The notes beneath the pieces are model-generated. The model was not told where the DNA came from. It was given only the letters and a program-made list of their open reading frames with translations, and made no database searches. This document shows, piece by piece, positions 1 to 7,432 of a stretch of 64,000 nt of DNA (positions within the stretch are counted from its first letter, which is position 1; each line of letters begins with the position of its first letter). The position numbers were made by a program, and so were the translations under genes. Where the stretch lies: positions 1,178,001 to 1,242,000 of the forward strand of contig NZ_JADBGF010000001.1 in assembly GCF_014873495.1 (NCBI RefSeq), in the 5' to 3' direction. Source of the stretch: Streptomyces stelliscabiei. GTDB taxonomy: Bacteria; Actinomycetota; Actinomycetes; Streptomycetales; Streptomycetaceae.

Positions 1-203
1 GGGACATCGTCACAGGGGCGAACACCGCCCTCCAGCTGGCTATGCGCCCCCGGGTGGCGCTCGACCCGTACCGCACCGGAGTCCCCGGAATGTACATCTG
101 CTCCGCCGCGTCGCCACCGGGCGCCGGCGCCCACGGGATGTGCGGCGCGAACGCCGCCGCGTCGGCGCTGCGTCACCTCGGGCGACGACGCGGCGGCGGA
201 TGA
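1..203 (+). CDS. NAD(P)/FAD-dependent oxidoreductase, C-terminal fragment
   Basis: Only the last 66 codons are in the window (frame from base 3, stop TGA at 201-203). The translated end carries DPYRTGVPGMYICSAASPP followed by AHGMCGANAA. This matches the C-terminal FAD-contacting segment of phytoene-desaturase-like (CrtI/amine-oxidase fold) oxidoreductases, whose usual form is a YLCSASTPPGGGVHGMCG-type string. Substrate cannot be inferred from this fragment. A strong terminator at 241-273 separates it from the peptide cluster downstream, so it is probably a separate transcription unit, though a biosynthetic link is not excluded. Confidence 0.75.
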   Translation, partial: DIVTGANTALQLAMRPRVALDPYRTGVPGMYICSAASPPGAGAHGMCGANAAASALRHLGRRRGGG

Positions 204-240
204 GCCGGAAAGCAGCCGCGCCTCGCACCAGCCTCCGGAA

Positions 241-273
241 AAAAGGCCTGGACCGATTCGGTCCAGGCCTTTT
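241..273 (+). terminator. Perfect 14-bp hairpin terminator after the oxidoreductase gene
   Basis: Arms 241-254 and 260-273 are perfectly complementary around the 5-nt loop GATTC. The 5' arm starts with an A run and the 3' arm ends in a T run (TTTT), so it can act as an intrinsic terminator on both strands. It lies 38 bases after the oxidoreductase stop and 128 bases before the precursor peptide gene. Confidence 0.85.
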
Positions 274-401
274 CCGTTCCGCGGTCCCGACAATAGGCAT
301 TTTTATCGATGTGGCGACGGACGGCGAGAGCCTAATGTTTTCTCCAGAAGGGCACCGGAAGAAAAGACCTTCCGAAGCCCCCATGCGAGAGGAAGAAAGA
401 A

Positions 402-680
402 ATGAGCAGCATCGAGAACGCACTGAACAGCGTGGAAATCCCCGTCGAGGGTGTCGTCTACGTCGCCGCTCGCCCGACCCTGGGCACCCCGCGGATCGCC
501 CGGGTGGGCAACAGGCTGGGCGGACTCGCCCAGGCCGCCGAGGGTGTCGGCGCCATCGGCGCGCTGGCCACCGCCGCGGTCGGTGTCGGCCAGGCCGCGG
601 AGGCCAACAACCTGGCCGCGGAGGCCAACGCCCAGAACGCGGCGGCCCTCGCGGCGGTCGGTGGCGCGCCGGCGGCCTGA
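402..680 (+). CDS. Candidate precursor peptide (92 aa, Gly/Ala-rich, no Cys)
   Basis: ATG at 402 follows a good ribosome site (GAGGAAG at 388-394). The product has a polar N-terminal part (MSSIENALNSVEIPVEG), a middle basic segment (TLGTPRIARVGNRLGG) and a hydrophobic Gly/Ala tail with VGAIGALATAAVGVG, then an Ala/Asn/Glu repeat-like end (AAEANNLAAEANAQ). It has no Cys, no Trp and no Sec signal peptide, and I recognise no family. Its place as first gene before a membrane modifying enzyme, an exporter and a methyltransferase suggests a ribosomally made peptide whose C-terminal hydrophobic part is the core, exported by the ABC protein at 3502-5394. A short hairpin (356-374) sits in its leader. 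The role is inferred from context only. Confidence 0.6.
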   Translation: MSSIENALNSVEIPVEGVVYVAARPTLGTPRIARVGNRLGGLAQAAEGVGAIGALATAAVGVGQAAEANNLAAEANAQNAAALAAVGGAPAA

Positions 681-700
681 CGACCGGCGCCGGACACGTA

Positions 701-751
701 AGGAACCCGCTGTCGGACCAGAGGGCTGTTCTGGTCCGGCAGCGGGTTCCT
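701..751 (+). promoter_or_regulatory. 21-bp intercistronic hairpin between precursor and maturation genes
   Basis: Arms 701-721 and 731-751 pair over 21 positions with one G-T wobble around a 9-nt loop. It starts 21 bases after the precursor stop and ends 45 bases before the HTTM-hydrolase start. No T run follows, so it looks less like a full terminator than an attenuator or 3'-end stabiliser. Such hairpins commonly let a peptide gene be expressed far above the enzyme genes downstream. Confidence 0.8.
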
Positions 752-796
752 CCGCACGCGAAAAACGTGCTCAAAAGTACCAGGAAAAGAGGTTCC

Positions 797-2716
797 ATGA
801 AACTCGTCCGAAGGATCAATTCCGCGGTGCCGGGCAGGGTCGCCTCCGCGGTGTTCAGCCCGATACCGGTGGGCCGGGACCGCGCGCTCGGCCTGTCGGA
901 GCGGCTGGCCGCCGCGACGAGCCTCACCTCGTCCCTCGAATACCTCACCCAGCGCCACGAGATGGACAAGGGAGGCATGAACGACTGGGACATCGCCAAG
1001 GACAGCATCGCGCACGCGAACCCGCTGGTGCGCCGGCTGATCGACATCGCCAGCGGCCCCCGGACCACGACGGCACTGCACGTCACACGGGCCGCGGTCG
1101 CCACCGCCATGCTGCTGCCCGGCAGGTCGGGTTGGCGCGGCGCGGGCAGCCTCTTCCTCGGTGCGACCTCCGCCCTCCTCGGCCCCCGCCAGCACTACGG
1201 GAGCGACGGCGCCGACCAGGTGGCGACCCTCGTGCAACTCGCCACCGGCGGCGCCCGCCTGGTGCCCTCGCCGGCCGCCAAGGACGCCCTGCTCTGGTAT
1301 GTCGCCCTGCAGTCCAACCTCTCCTACCTGGTCTCCGGCTGGGTCAAGCTGCTCGGCCCGGACTGGCGCGACGGCTCCGCCCTGCCCGGCGTGATGCGCA
1401 CCCACACCTACGGCCACGAGGGCATGCACACCTGGATCCGGAACAACCCCCGGGCCGCCAAGCTGCTCGCCCACAGTGTGCTGGCGCTGGAGTGCCTGTT
1501 CCCGCTCGCCTATCTCAAGGGGGGCAGGCTGACCCGTCCCGTCCTGGCGAGCGCCGCCGCGTTCCACCTGGCCAACGGTTACTTCATGGGACTCGGCAGG
1601 TTCGCGACCGCGTTCCCCGCGATGCACCCCCTGATCGCCTACACCGCGGCCCCCCGCACGCACCCCGCCGTCGCGGGACGTGACGACCGCGCCCTGCCGG
1701 CCGCGCTCACCGTGCTCGCCGGGGCGACGGCGGCCGCGGCCGTCACCGCCGTCCAGCGGCGCATGCGCGCCACCGAGGGCTGGCGGACCTCACGCGTGCT
1801 GACGACCCGACACGGCAACCGGCTCCAGTACGAGGAGATGTCGGCGGGCGACACCGACCGGCCGGTCTTCGTGCTCGCCGCCGGCCTGCTGTCCACCAGC
1901 GAGCACTACGCCTGGATCAGCGAGCGGCTGTCCTACGAGACCACGTACGGCGTCATCACCTACGCCCGCGCCGGATACGCCGGGAGCCGCCGCCGGGCGG
2001 TCACCGCCTACCGGCTGACGGAGTCCGTCGACGACCTCGTCGACCTGGTGAACGGGGCCGTCGCGCCGCACCGCAAGGTGATCCTGGTCGGCCACTCGAT
2101 CGGCGGCGAACTCGCCCGTCGTGCCGTCCGGCACCTCGGCGACCGGGTGCACGGCGTCGTCTACCTCGACTCCTCGCACCCGGACCAGTTCAACCGCTCC
2201 GCCCAGCAGCGGGTGACCGGCGCCGCTCTGGGCAGCACCTTCGCGTCCATGAGCCGGGCACTGCGCCTGGGCACCGGGGCCCTGCTGACCCGCCCGTGGT
2301 GGATCAAGGAACTGCCCGCCGCCTACCACGACAAGGTCTTCGCCCAGTACGGGGACACCCGGATGTGGTATGCGGCCCGCCGCGAATGGGCCGCGCTGCG
2401 GGAGGACTTCCAGACCTTCTCCGGGCCGCTCGACCGGATCGACGGCGTGCCCGGACTGGTGATCTCCGCCCAGCGGACCGTGGACCGCGACCCCGAGCAA
2501 CTGCTGATGCACCGGGAACTCGCCGAGGCCCACCGCCGGGCGCCCGTCGAAACGGTGGTCGTCGAGGGCGCGGGACACGACTCCCTGCTGATCAACAGCC
2601 GTTACGCCCACCAGGTCACCGACCGCGTCCTGGCGTTCTTCCAAGGTGTCGAGGAACGCGCCCGGACACCCCGGCCGGCCCGGTCCGTCACGCTCGACAA
2701 GGAGACCGCGCGATGA
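797..2716 (+). CDS. HTTM-domain membrane protein fused to an alpha/beta-hydrolase
   Basis: ATG at 797 (639 aa) is chosen because AGGAAAAGAGG precedes it; an open frame extends upstream but has no ribosome site. Residues ~90-320 are a multi-span membrane domain with the HTTM (vitamin-K-carboxylase-like) signature SYLVSGWVKLLGPDWRDG and a HTYGHEGMH segment. Residues ~345-630 are an alpha/beta-hydrolase with nucleophile elbow GHSIGGE (Ser ~434), an acidic DRDP region (~563) and catalytic His in GAGHDS (~594). B. subtilis SdpB, which matures the SDP toxin, is also an HTTM protein. The fusion suggests membrane modification and cleavage or ester/acyl chemistry on one substrate. The stop overlaps the next start (ATGA). 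Domain calls are firm; the substrate is inferred. Confidence 0.8.
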   Translation: MKLVRRINSAVPGRVASAVFSPIPVGRDRALGLSERLAAATSLTSSLEYLTQRHEMDKGGMNDWDIAKDSIAHANPLVRRLIDIASGPRTTTALHVTRAAVATAMLLPGRSGWRGAGSLFLGATSALLGPRQHYGSDGADQVATLVQLATGGARLVPSPAAKDALLWYVALQSNLSYLVSGWVKLLGPDWRDGSALPGVMRTHTYGHEGMHTWIRNNPRAAKLLAHSVLALECLFPLAYLKGGRLTRPVLASAAAFHLANGYFMGLGRFATAFPAMHPLIAYTAAPRTHPAVAGRDDRALPAALTVLAGATAAAAVTAVQRRMRATEGWRTSRVLTTRHGNRLQYEEMSAGDTDRPVFVLAAGLLSTSEHYAWISERLSYETTYGVITYARAGYAGSRRRAVTAYRLTESVDDLVDLVNGAVAPHRKVILVGHSIGGELARRAVRHLGDRVHGVVYLDSSHPDQFNRSAQQRVTGAALGSTFASMSRALRLGTGALLTRPWWIKELPAAYHDKVFAQYGDTRMWYAARREWAALREDFQTFSGPLDRIDGVPGLVISAQRTVDRDPEQLLMHRELAEAHRRAPVETVVVEGAGHDSLLINSRYAHQVTDRVLAFFQGVEERARTPRPARSVTLDKETAR

Positions 2717-3333
2717 GCAGCCCCCGACGTTTCCCGCCGCGCAACCCGTTCACCGGCGAGGGCGCGGCCTGGCGGATCGCCGGCGCCGCCATGCTGGCCG
2801 TCACCGTCGCCGGCCAGCACCCCTTCGAGCAGTTCTCCCGGTTCCGCGCCAAGGACGTGCTGTCCCTCGTGCCGAACTGGCGGTTCTTCGCCCCCAACCC
2901 CTGTATGCACGACAGCCACTTCCTGTACCGCACGGTGGACGCGGACGGCAACGCCTCGCCGTGGCAGGACGCGTTCGCGACGGAGACCCGCAAGCCCCAG
3001 CACATCGTGTGGTTCCCCACCCGCCGCGCCGACAAGGGAATGGTCGACGCCTGCGCCGACATCCTGCCGACCCTGGAGTTCGGCGGCTTCGAGGGGGCCG
3101 CGCGCACGCCCGGGTACCGGATGATCACCGAGAATCTGCGTGTCCTCATCAGGTCCCGTGGGCCCGTGCCCGAGGGCGTCCGGGGCTTCCAGTTCGCGCT
3201 GGCCAAGGACACCGGCTACGACACGCGCCACCGTCCCTCGCTGCTGTTCGTCTCCCCGTTCGTCCCCCTCGACCCCCAGGCCCCGGGCACCCCGCTCACG
3301 CGGGTCCCGGCCAAGACTCCCGCAAAGGTGTGA
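2713..3333 (+). CDS. Membrane-anchored HTTM partner protein (SdpA-like motif)
   Basis: 206 aa, starting in an ATGA overlap with the HTTM-hydrolase. One N-terminal hydrophobic segment (IAGAAMLAVTVAGQHPF) is followed by LVPNWRFFAPNPCMHDSHF. That W-x-FFAP-x-P pattern just after a membrane anchor is what I know from small proteins encoded next to HTTM genes, and it resembles the P-x-x-W-x-FFT-x-xP motif of SdpA in the Bacillus SDP system. It probably forms a membrane complex with the preceding protein to process the peptide. The resemblance is by motif and gene order, not by alignment. Confidence 0.6.
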   Translation: MSSPRRFPPRNPFTGEGAAWRIAGAAMLAVTVAGQHPFEQFSRFRAKDVLSLVPNWRFFAPNPCMHDSHFLYRTVDADGNASPWQDAFATETRKPQHIVWFPTRRADKGMVDACADILPTLEFGGFEGAARTPGYRMITENLRVLIRSRGPVPEGVRGFQFALAKDTGYDTRHRPSLLFVSPFVPLDPQAPGTPLTRVPAKTPAKV

Positions 3334-3336
3334 CCC

Positions 3337-3462
3337 ATGGACAACGCGACCCCCTTCATCCTCCTCGGCATCCTGATATTCGCGGTCGGCCTGCTCAAGG
3401 CGGGCCTGCGGCTCGCCAAGGCCCGCTCGGAATCGGACGAGGACGGCAGGGAGCACGAGTGA
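3337..3462 (+). CDS. 41-aa single-span membrane peptide
   Basis: ATG at 3337 is 3 bases after the preceding stop. The product starts MDNATPFILLGILIFAVGLL: one transmembrane helix, then a basic stretch (KAGLRLAKAR) and an acidic tail (SESDEDGREHE). The charge order predicts N-out/C-in topology. It is too short for most gene finders but sits tightly inside the operon. Possible roles are immunity peptide, small subunit of the maturation complex, or ABC partner. The stop overlaps a GTG that opens a 16-residue frame (3459-3509) running into the ABC gene, which may be translational coupling only. Confidence 0.6.
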   Translation: MDNATPFILLGILIFAVGLLKAGLRLAKARSESDEDGREHE

Positions 3463-3501
3463 ACCGGGTCCGGACGGCCACCGCGGGGCCGGGGGCGCGC
3501 G

Positions 3502-5394
3502 ATGAGTGACCGTCCGGCCGGCCGGGGGCGGCACACCCGTCCGCAGGACCCGCCGGTGAACCTGGAGAAGGAGGGCGGGCCCGGTGCCGGGCGGCGTGCC
3601 GCGCACCGGGCGGTTCCCCAGCTCAACCTGCATCTGCTGTGGGGCGAGGGGGCCAAACCCTGGCGGGCCATGGGCCGGCACCGCCGCCTGGTCCTGCTCG
3701 GCATCCTCCTCGGCCTCCTCGGGGCCGCGACGTCCCTGGCCCAGCCCGCGGTCATCGGCCAACTGGTCGGCGCCGTCGGCGAGGGACGCTCGCTGACCGG
3801 CCCGATCATGGTGGGCGCGGCCCTGTTCATCGCCGACGCCACCCTGGGCGCGCTCCACTCGTACGTCATCGGGCTGGCCGGGGAGAACATCGTCTACGAC
3901 ATCCGCCGGACCCTGGCCACGCGGCTGCTGCGCTCCCGGTTCAGGGCGTACAGCGGTCTGCAGCAGGGCGATGTGTTCTCCCGGATGGTCAGCGACACCA
4001 TGCTCGCCCGCTCCACCATGACGCACGCGATCGACAGCATCCTCAACAACAGCTTCCTGGTCGTCGGCGGCATCGTCCTGATGGCCTATATCGACACCGT
4101 GCTGCTCGCCGCCACCCTGGCCTGCCTCGGCGTCACCAGCGTCGTCTCGCTCTATCTGGCGCGCGGCGTACGGAAGGTGTCCCTGCTCAACCAGACCGAC
4201 CTGGGCACCTTCGGCACCGCTCTGCTGCGGGTACTGGGGGCCATGCCCACCGTGAAGGCGTCCCGGGCCGAGGACCGGGAGGCCGAGGGGATCGCGGCCA
4301 TCGCCCGGCGGGCCCGGAAGTCCGGGATCAAGGTGACGGTGATGTCGTCGCTGCTCGACCCGACCATGAGCATCGGCACCCAGCTCGCCCTGACGGTCGT
4401 CATCGGTCTGGGTGCGGCCCGCACCGCCACCGGGGCGATGCCCACCGCCGACCTGACGGCGTTCATCCTCTACCTGTTCTATCTGGTGGCGCCGTTGCTG
4501 ACGCTGTTCGAGTCGATCGCGCAGTTCCAGATCGGCAGGGCGTCGGTGGAACGGCTCGCGGAACTCGGCAAGATCGAGGTCGAGACGGACCCGGACAGCA
4601 GCCTCCCGGCACAACAGCCTCGTACCGCCCGCTCGTTCGGGCGCGGGTACGAACCCGGACTCGCCTTCGACAGTGTCCGGTTCTCCTATCCGGGCAGCGA
4701 CAAGGTCGTCCTCGACGGCGTCTCCTTCACCGTCCCGGCCGAGGGACTGACCGCCGTCGTCGGTCCCTCCGGTGGCGGCAAGTCCACCGTGTTCCAACTG
4801 ATCGAGCGGCTCTTCGACCCGGTCGCCGGCGCGATCCGCATCGACGGCACCGACATCACCGACCTGCCGCTCAACCAGCTGCGGTCCATCGTCGGCTACG
4901 TCGACCAGGACCACACCCTGCTGCGCGGCAGCATCCGGGAGAACCTCACCTACAGTGCGCCGGACGCCGACGACAAGGACATCGCCGAGGCGCTGCGCAT
5001 GGCCAACCTGACCGAGGTGATCGCCGCGCTGCCGCAGGGCCTCGACACCCCGCTCGGCGACCGCGGGGCCGGCCTGTCGGGCGGTCAGCGCCAACGCCTC
5101 GCCATCGCCCGTACGTTGCTGCAGGCGCCCCGGTTCCTGCTGCTCGACGAGGCCACCGCCAACCTCGACACCGAATCGGAGAACGCGCTGCGCGACAGCA
5201 TCGCGATGATCTCCGGCTTCTGCGCGGTCATCGCGATCGCCCACCGGCTGTCCACGGTCACCGAGGCCCGGCAGATCGTCGTGCTCGACCGGGGACGGGT
5301 GCACGCCGTCGGTACCCACGACGAACTCCACCGGCACAGTGACCTCTACCGCCGCCTCGCCCGGCTCCAGGAACTCAGCGACCTGGCGTCCTGA
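3502..5394 (+). CDS. ABC exporter, fused permease and ATPase (peptide/bacteriocin export type)
   Basis: 630 aa. Six predicted membrane helices occupy residues ~50-340 (type I exporter fold). The nucleotide-binding domain has Walker A GPSGGGKST (~422), signature LSGGQRQRLAIARTLL (~522), Walker B RFLLLDEATANLD (~545) and H-loop IAHRLSTV. It works as a homodimer in the membrane. There is no N-terminal C39 peptidase domain, so leader removal, if any, must come from another protein such as the neighbouring hydrolase. ATG at 3502 has no clear ribosome site and overlaps the tiny upstream frame; a GTG at 3556 is an alternative. Context suggests it exports the 92-aa peptide product. Confidence 0.9.
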   Translation: MSDRPAGRGRHTRPQDPPVNLEKEGGPGAGRRAAHRAVPQLNLHLLWGEGAKPWRAMGRHRRLVLLGILLGLLGAATSLAQPAVIGQLVGAVGEGRSLTGPIMVGAALFIADATLGALHSYVIGLAGENIVYDIRRTLATRLLRSRFRAYSGLQQGDVFSRMVSDTMLARSTMTHAIDSILNNSFLVVGGIVLMAYIDTVLLAATLACLGVTSVVSLYLARGVRKVSLLNQTDLGTFGTALLRVLGAMPTVKASRAEDREAEGIAAIARRARKSGIKVTVMSSLLDPTMSIGTQLALTVVIGLGAARTATGAMPTADLTAFILYLFYLVAPLLTLFESIAQFQIGRASVERLAELGKIEVETDPDSSLPAQQPRTARSFGRGYEPGLAFDSVRFSYPGSDKVVLDGVSFTVPAEGLTAVVGPSGGGKSTVFQLIERLFDPVAGAIRIDGTDITDLPLNQLRSIVGYVDQDHTLLRGSIRENLTYSAPDADDKDIAEALRMANLTEVIAALPQGLDTPLGDRGAGLSGGQRQRLAIARTLLQAPRFLLLDEATANLDTESENALRDSIAMISGFCAVIAIAHRLSTVTEARQIVVLDRGRVHAVGTHDELHRHSDLYRRLARLQELSDLAS

Positions 5395-5509
5395 TCCACC
5401 GAACGACGGGGCGGCACACCCGCCTTCACCCCGACAGGAGAAGACATCCCGATCACCCCGGCTGTCCCGGCCACCCTGGCCATCCCGATCAATCCGGCAG
5501 GAGAAGTCC

Positions 5510-5701
5510 ATGAACGACTTTCTGCTCATCCCGTCCGTGGTAGCCCTCGGCATCGTCGGCTTCCTCATCGCCACCCGGGCCGTCAGCACCCCCGCCGTCA
5601 TCGGCGTCGCCCTCGTGGTGCTGTGGGGCGCCTGCTCCCAGGCCAGAAGCACCATCCACGCGCGGCACACCCCGTCCAAGAAGCGGAGGCAGCACCCATG
5701 A
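5510..5701 (+). CDS. 63-aa two-span membrane peptide
   Basis: ATG at 5510 follows GGCAGGAGAAG. The product has two hydrophobic helices (LLIPSVVALGIVGFLIA and TPAVIGVALVVLWGACS) and a basic tail ending KKRRQHP. I recognise no family. Its stop overlaps the methyltransferase start (ATGA). Small two-helix proteins next to an exporter are often immunity factors for membrane-active peptides, which is the favoured guess. The 115 bases before it contain a copy of the same GACAGGAGAAG ribosome-site string (near 5430) without a convincing start. Confidence 0.65.
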   Translation: MNDFLLIPSVVALGIVGFLIATRAVSTPAVIGVALVVLWGACSQARSTIHARHTPSKKRRQHP

Positions 5702-6504
5702 GCACCACCACGACGTCCCCTGCGCCCGGCGCCACGTCCGGTGGCATCGTCGAGGACATCGGCTACGGCCGACAGTTCGGCGACTGGTACCACCGGCTGT
5801 TCCCCGACGACGCCTCCGTCGTCGACGAGGTGGAGCGCCTGGTCTCCCTGCATCCTGATCCGGCCCTCGGCACCGTCGAGTTCGGTGTCGGCACCGGCCG
5901 GATCGCGCTCCCGCTGTCGCGCCGCGTCGGGCCGGTCACCGGCGTGGACTCCTCCCCCGAGATGCTCGACGTGCTGCGTCGCGACCTGGCCGACGACACC
6001 CCCGTCGAGCCCGTGCACGGCGACATCTGCGTCTACACCGCCGACCGCGCCGTGGGGCTGGTGTACTGCGTCTGCGCGACCCTGTCGATGCTGCTGACCC
6101 CCGAGGAACAGCAGCTGGCGGTGCGCCGCGCGGCCGAACTGCTGGTCCCCGGCGGCAGGCTGGTGATCGAGACCCACAACAAGCAGGCCATCCTCGCCCT
6201 GCACGAGGGCAGCGCCCGCGCCACGTACTTCTCGCCCTACCCGGAGCCGGGCACCGGTCTGCAGAGCCACTCCGTCCTCCTGCCGGAGGGGTCGCTGTGG
6301 CATCTCTCGCACGTCTGGTACGAGGCCGACGGCACCACCCGCGTCGGCACGGAGATCTCCCGGCTGACCGCCCCGGAGGAGATGGACACCTACGCCCGCG
6401 CCGCGGGTCTCGTCCCCGAGGGCCGCTTCGGCGACTGGCCCGCCGACGCGGCCCCGTACTCCCCGGAATCCCCGCTGGCCATCTGCACCTACGTCAAGCC
6501 CTGA
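5698..6504 (+). CDS. Class I SAM-dependent methyltransferase
   Basis: 268 aa, ATG overlapping the preceding stop. Motif I VEFGVGTGRIALPLSRR (residues ~61-77) and the acidic ribose-binding GVDSSPEML follow the Rossmann methyltransferase pattern. A C-terminal sheet region (LTAPEEMDTYARAAGLVPEGRFGDW) is typical of small-molecule or peptide methyltransferases of the Methyltransf_25/11 type. As last gene of the peptide cluster it may methylate the peptide or its terminus. A perfect bidirectional terminator follows at 6536. Family is certain, target unknown. Confidence 0.88.
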   Translation: MSTTTTSPAPGATSGGIVEDIGYGRQFGDWYHRLFPDDASVVDEVERLVSLHPDPALGTVEFGVGTGRIALPLSRRVGPVTGVDSSPEMLDVLRRDLADDTPVEPVHGDICVYTADRAVGLVYCVCATLSMLLTPEEQQLAVRRAAELLVPGGRLVIETHNKQAILALHEGSARATYFSPYPEPGTGLQSHSVLLPEGSLWHLSHVWYEADGTTRVGTEISRLTAPEEMDTYARAAGLVPEGRFGDWPADAAPYSPESPLAICTYVKP

Positions 6505-6535
6505 CGGCCCTCACCGCAGCACGGGTGCGCGTCAC

Positions 6536-6565
6536 CAGGGGGCCGGGACCCGTCCCGGCCCCCTG
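6536..6565. terminator. Bidirectional terminator between methyltransferase and GNAT genes
   Basis: Perfect 14-bp complement: arms 6536-6549 and 6552-6565 (CAGGGGGCCGGGAC and its complement) with a two-base turn, so 12-13 pairs in practice. It lies between two convergent genes and closes the peptide cluster. Confidence 0.8.
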
Positions 6566-6961
6566 TCACAGTGCGAGCAGACCGGCCGCCGTCTCCTTGA
6601 AGCCGCAGGCGTCGATGGAGAACGGCCGCAGGTGGTCCTCGAAGTCGACGTGCAGCCACTGGCACCGCGCGGCACGGGCTTCGTGGGCGGCGGTCGCGAT
6701 GAGCGCGACACCGACGCCCGCGCCGCGGTGGTGTTCCGCGACCACCGTGTCCAGGACGAAGGCGTGGACGCCACCGTCCCAGACGACGTTGACGAATCCG
6801 ATCAACGTCCCGTCCTCAAACGCGCAGACCCAGCCGAGGCTGTGCCGTTCGAGCCGTCCCCGCCAGTCGGTCGCGGCGACCGGGTGGCCGAAGCCTTCCG
6901 CGTGCAGCGCGTCGAGTGCCGTGTCGTCGAAGTGGGCCCGCCACTCGTACGTGATCGTCAC
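6566..6961 (-). CDS. GNAT family N-acetyltransferase
   Basis: 131 aa from a GTG start at 6961 (VTITYEWRAHFDD). The acetyl-CoA site shows as VLDTVVAEHHRGAGVGVALI (R/Q-x-x-G-x-G/A type, residues ~70-89), followed by ARCQWLHVDFEDHLRPFSIDACGFKET, the usual strand and helix before the C-terminal GF motif. It transfers an acetyl group to an unknown amine in the cytoplasm. It is monocistronic and converges on the peptide cluster. The function is only known to family level. Confidence 0.85.
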   Translation of the reverse strand: MTITYEWRAHFDDTALDALHAEGFGHPVAATDWRGRLERHSLGWVCAFEDGTLIGFVNVVWDGGVHAFVLDTVVAEHHRGAGVGVALIATAAHEARAARCQWLHVDFEDHLRPFSIDACGFKETAAGLLAL

Positions 6962-7081
6962 GCGTCGATCGTAGGGGGCGTGAGCCGAAGGCTTCGCGGG
7001 TCCCGCGTCAACGGCCGTCCGCCGACCGCCGCGAGGACTAATTCGGTGGGGCGGTGAAGGGGAATCTGTCACGATCCCCGC

Positions 7082-7432
7082 ATGGGTGCATTGGACATGG
7101 TGGCGGAGAGGGTCGTGGCCGGGGCGACCGTGACGTTTCGGCCCAGTGGCTCCTCGATGGTCCCGCTGATACGCAGTCGGCAGCTGGTGGCCGTCGCTCC
7201 CGTCGACCCGGCGAAGGTCGAGGCCGGGGACATCGTCCTCGCTCGGGTCGCCGGGACGGTCTACCTGCACCTGGTGTCGTCCGTGGACCACGCCAGGAAT
7301 CGGGTGCAGATCAGCAACAACCGAGGTCACGTCAACGGCTGGACCGGCCACGGGCGCGTCTTCGGCATCTGCGTCGCCGTCGACGGAACGGCCCGCCCGA
7401 GAACGGCGGGCAAGACACGGCCGGGCGGGTGA
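7082..7432 (+). CDS. S24/S26 (signal-peptidase-like) protein, Ser-His type
   Basis: 116 aa from ATG 7082. RPSGSSMVPLIRS holds the conserved Ser of the S24/S26 fold (Ser ~25), and VEAGDIVLARVAG is the expected GDxV strand. There is no Lys at the usual base position. Instead YLHLVSSVD supplies a His (~63) where SipW/Sec11-type signal peptidases carry theirs. It lacks a membrane anchor, so it is either a cytoplasmic peptidase-like protein or a regulator of the LexA/UmuD kind without a DNA-binding domain. No partner gene is adjacent. Confidence 0.65.
   Translation: MGALDMVAERVVAGATVTFRPSGSSMVPLIRSRQLVAVAPVDPAKVEAGDIVLARVAGTVYLHLVSSVDHARNRVQISNNRGHVNGWTGHGRVFGICVAVDGTARPRTAGKTRPGG

Noticed and set aside
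140..796. Upstream extension of the HTTM-hydrolase frame
   Set aside because: It runs through the terminator, the precursor gene and the hairpin, is Arg/Gly-rich, and has no ribosome site; the start at 797 does.
3459..3509. 16-residue frame starting in a GTGA overlap before the ABC gene
   Set aside because: Too short and compositionally random; it may serve translational coupling but is not supported as a product.
2602..6312. Very long open frame on the minus strand opposite the peptide cluster
   Set aside because: It mirrors third-position GC bias of the real plus-strand genes, is Gly/Gln/Asp-rich without any domain, and crosses several well-supported genes.
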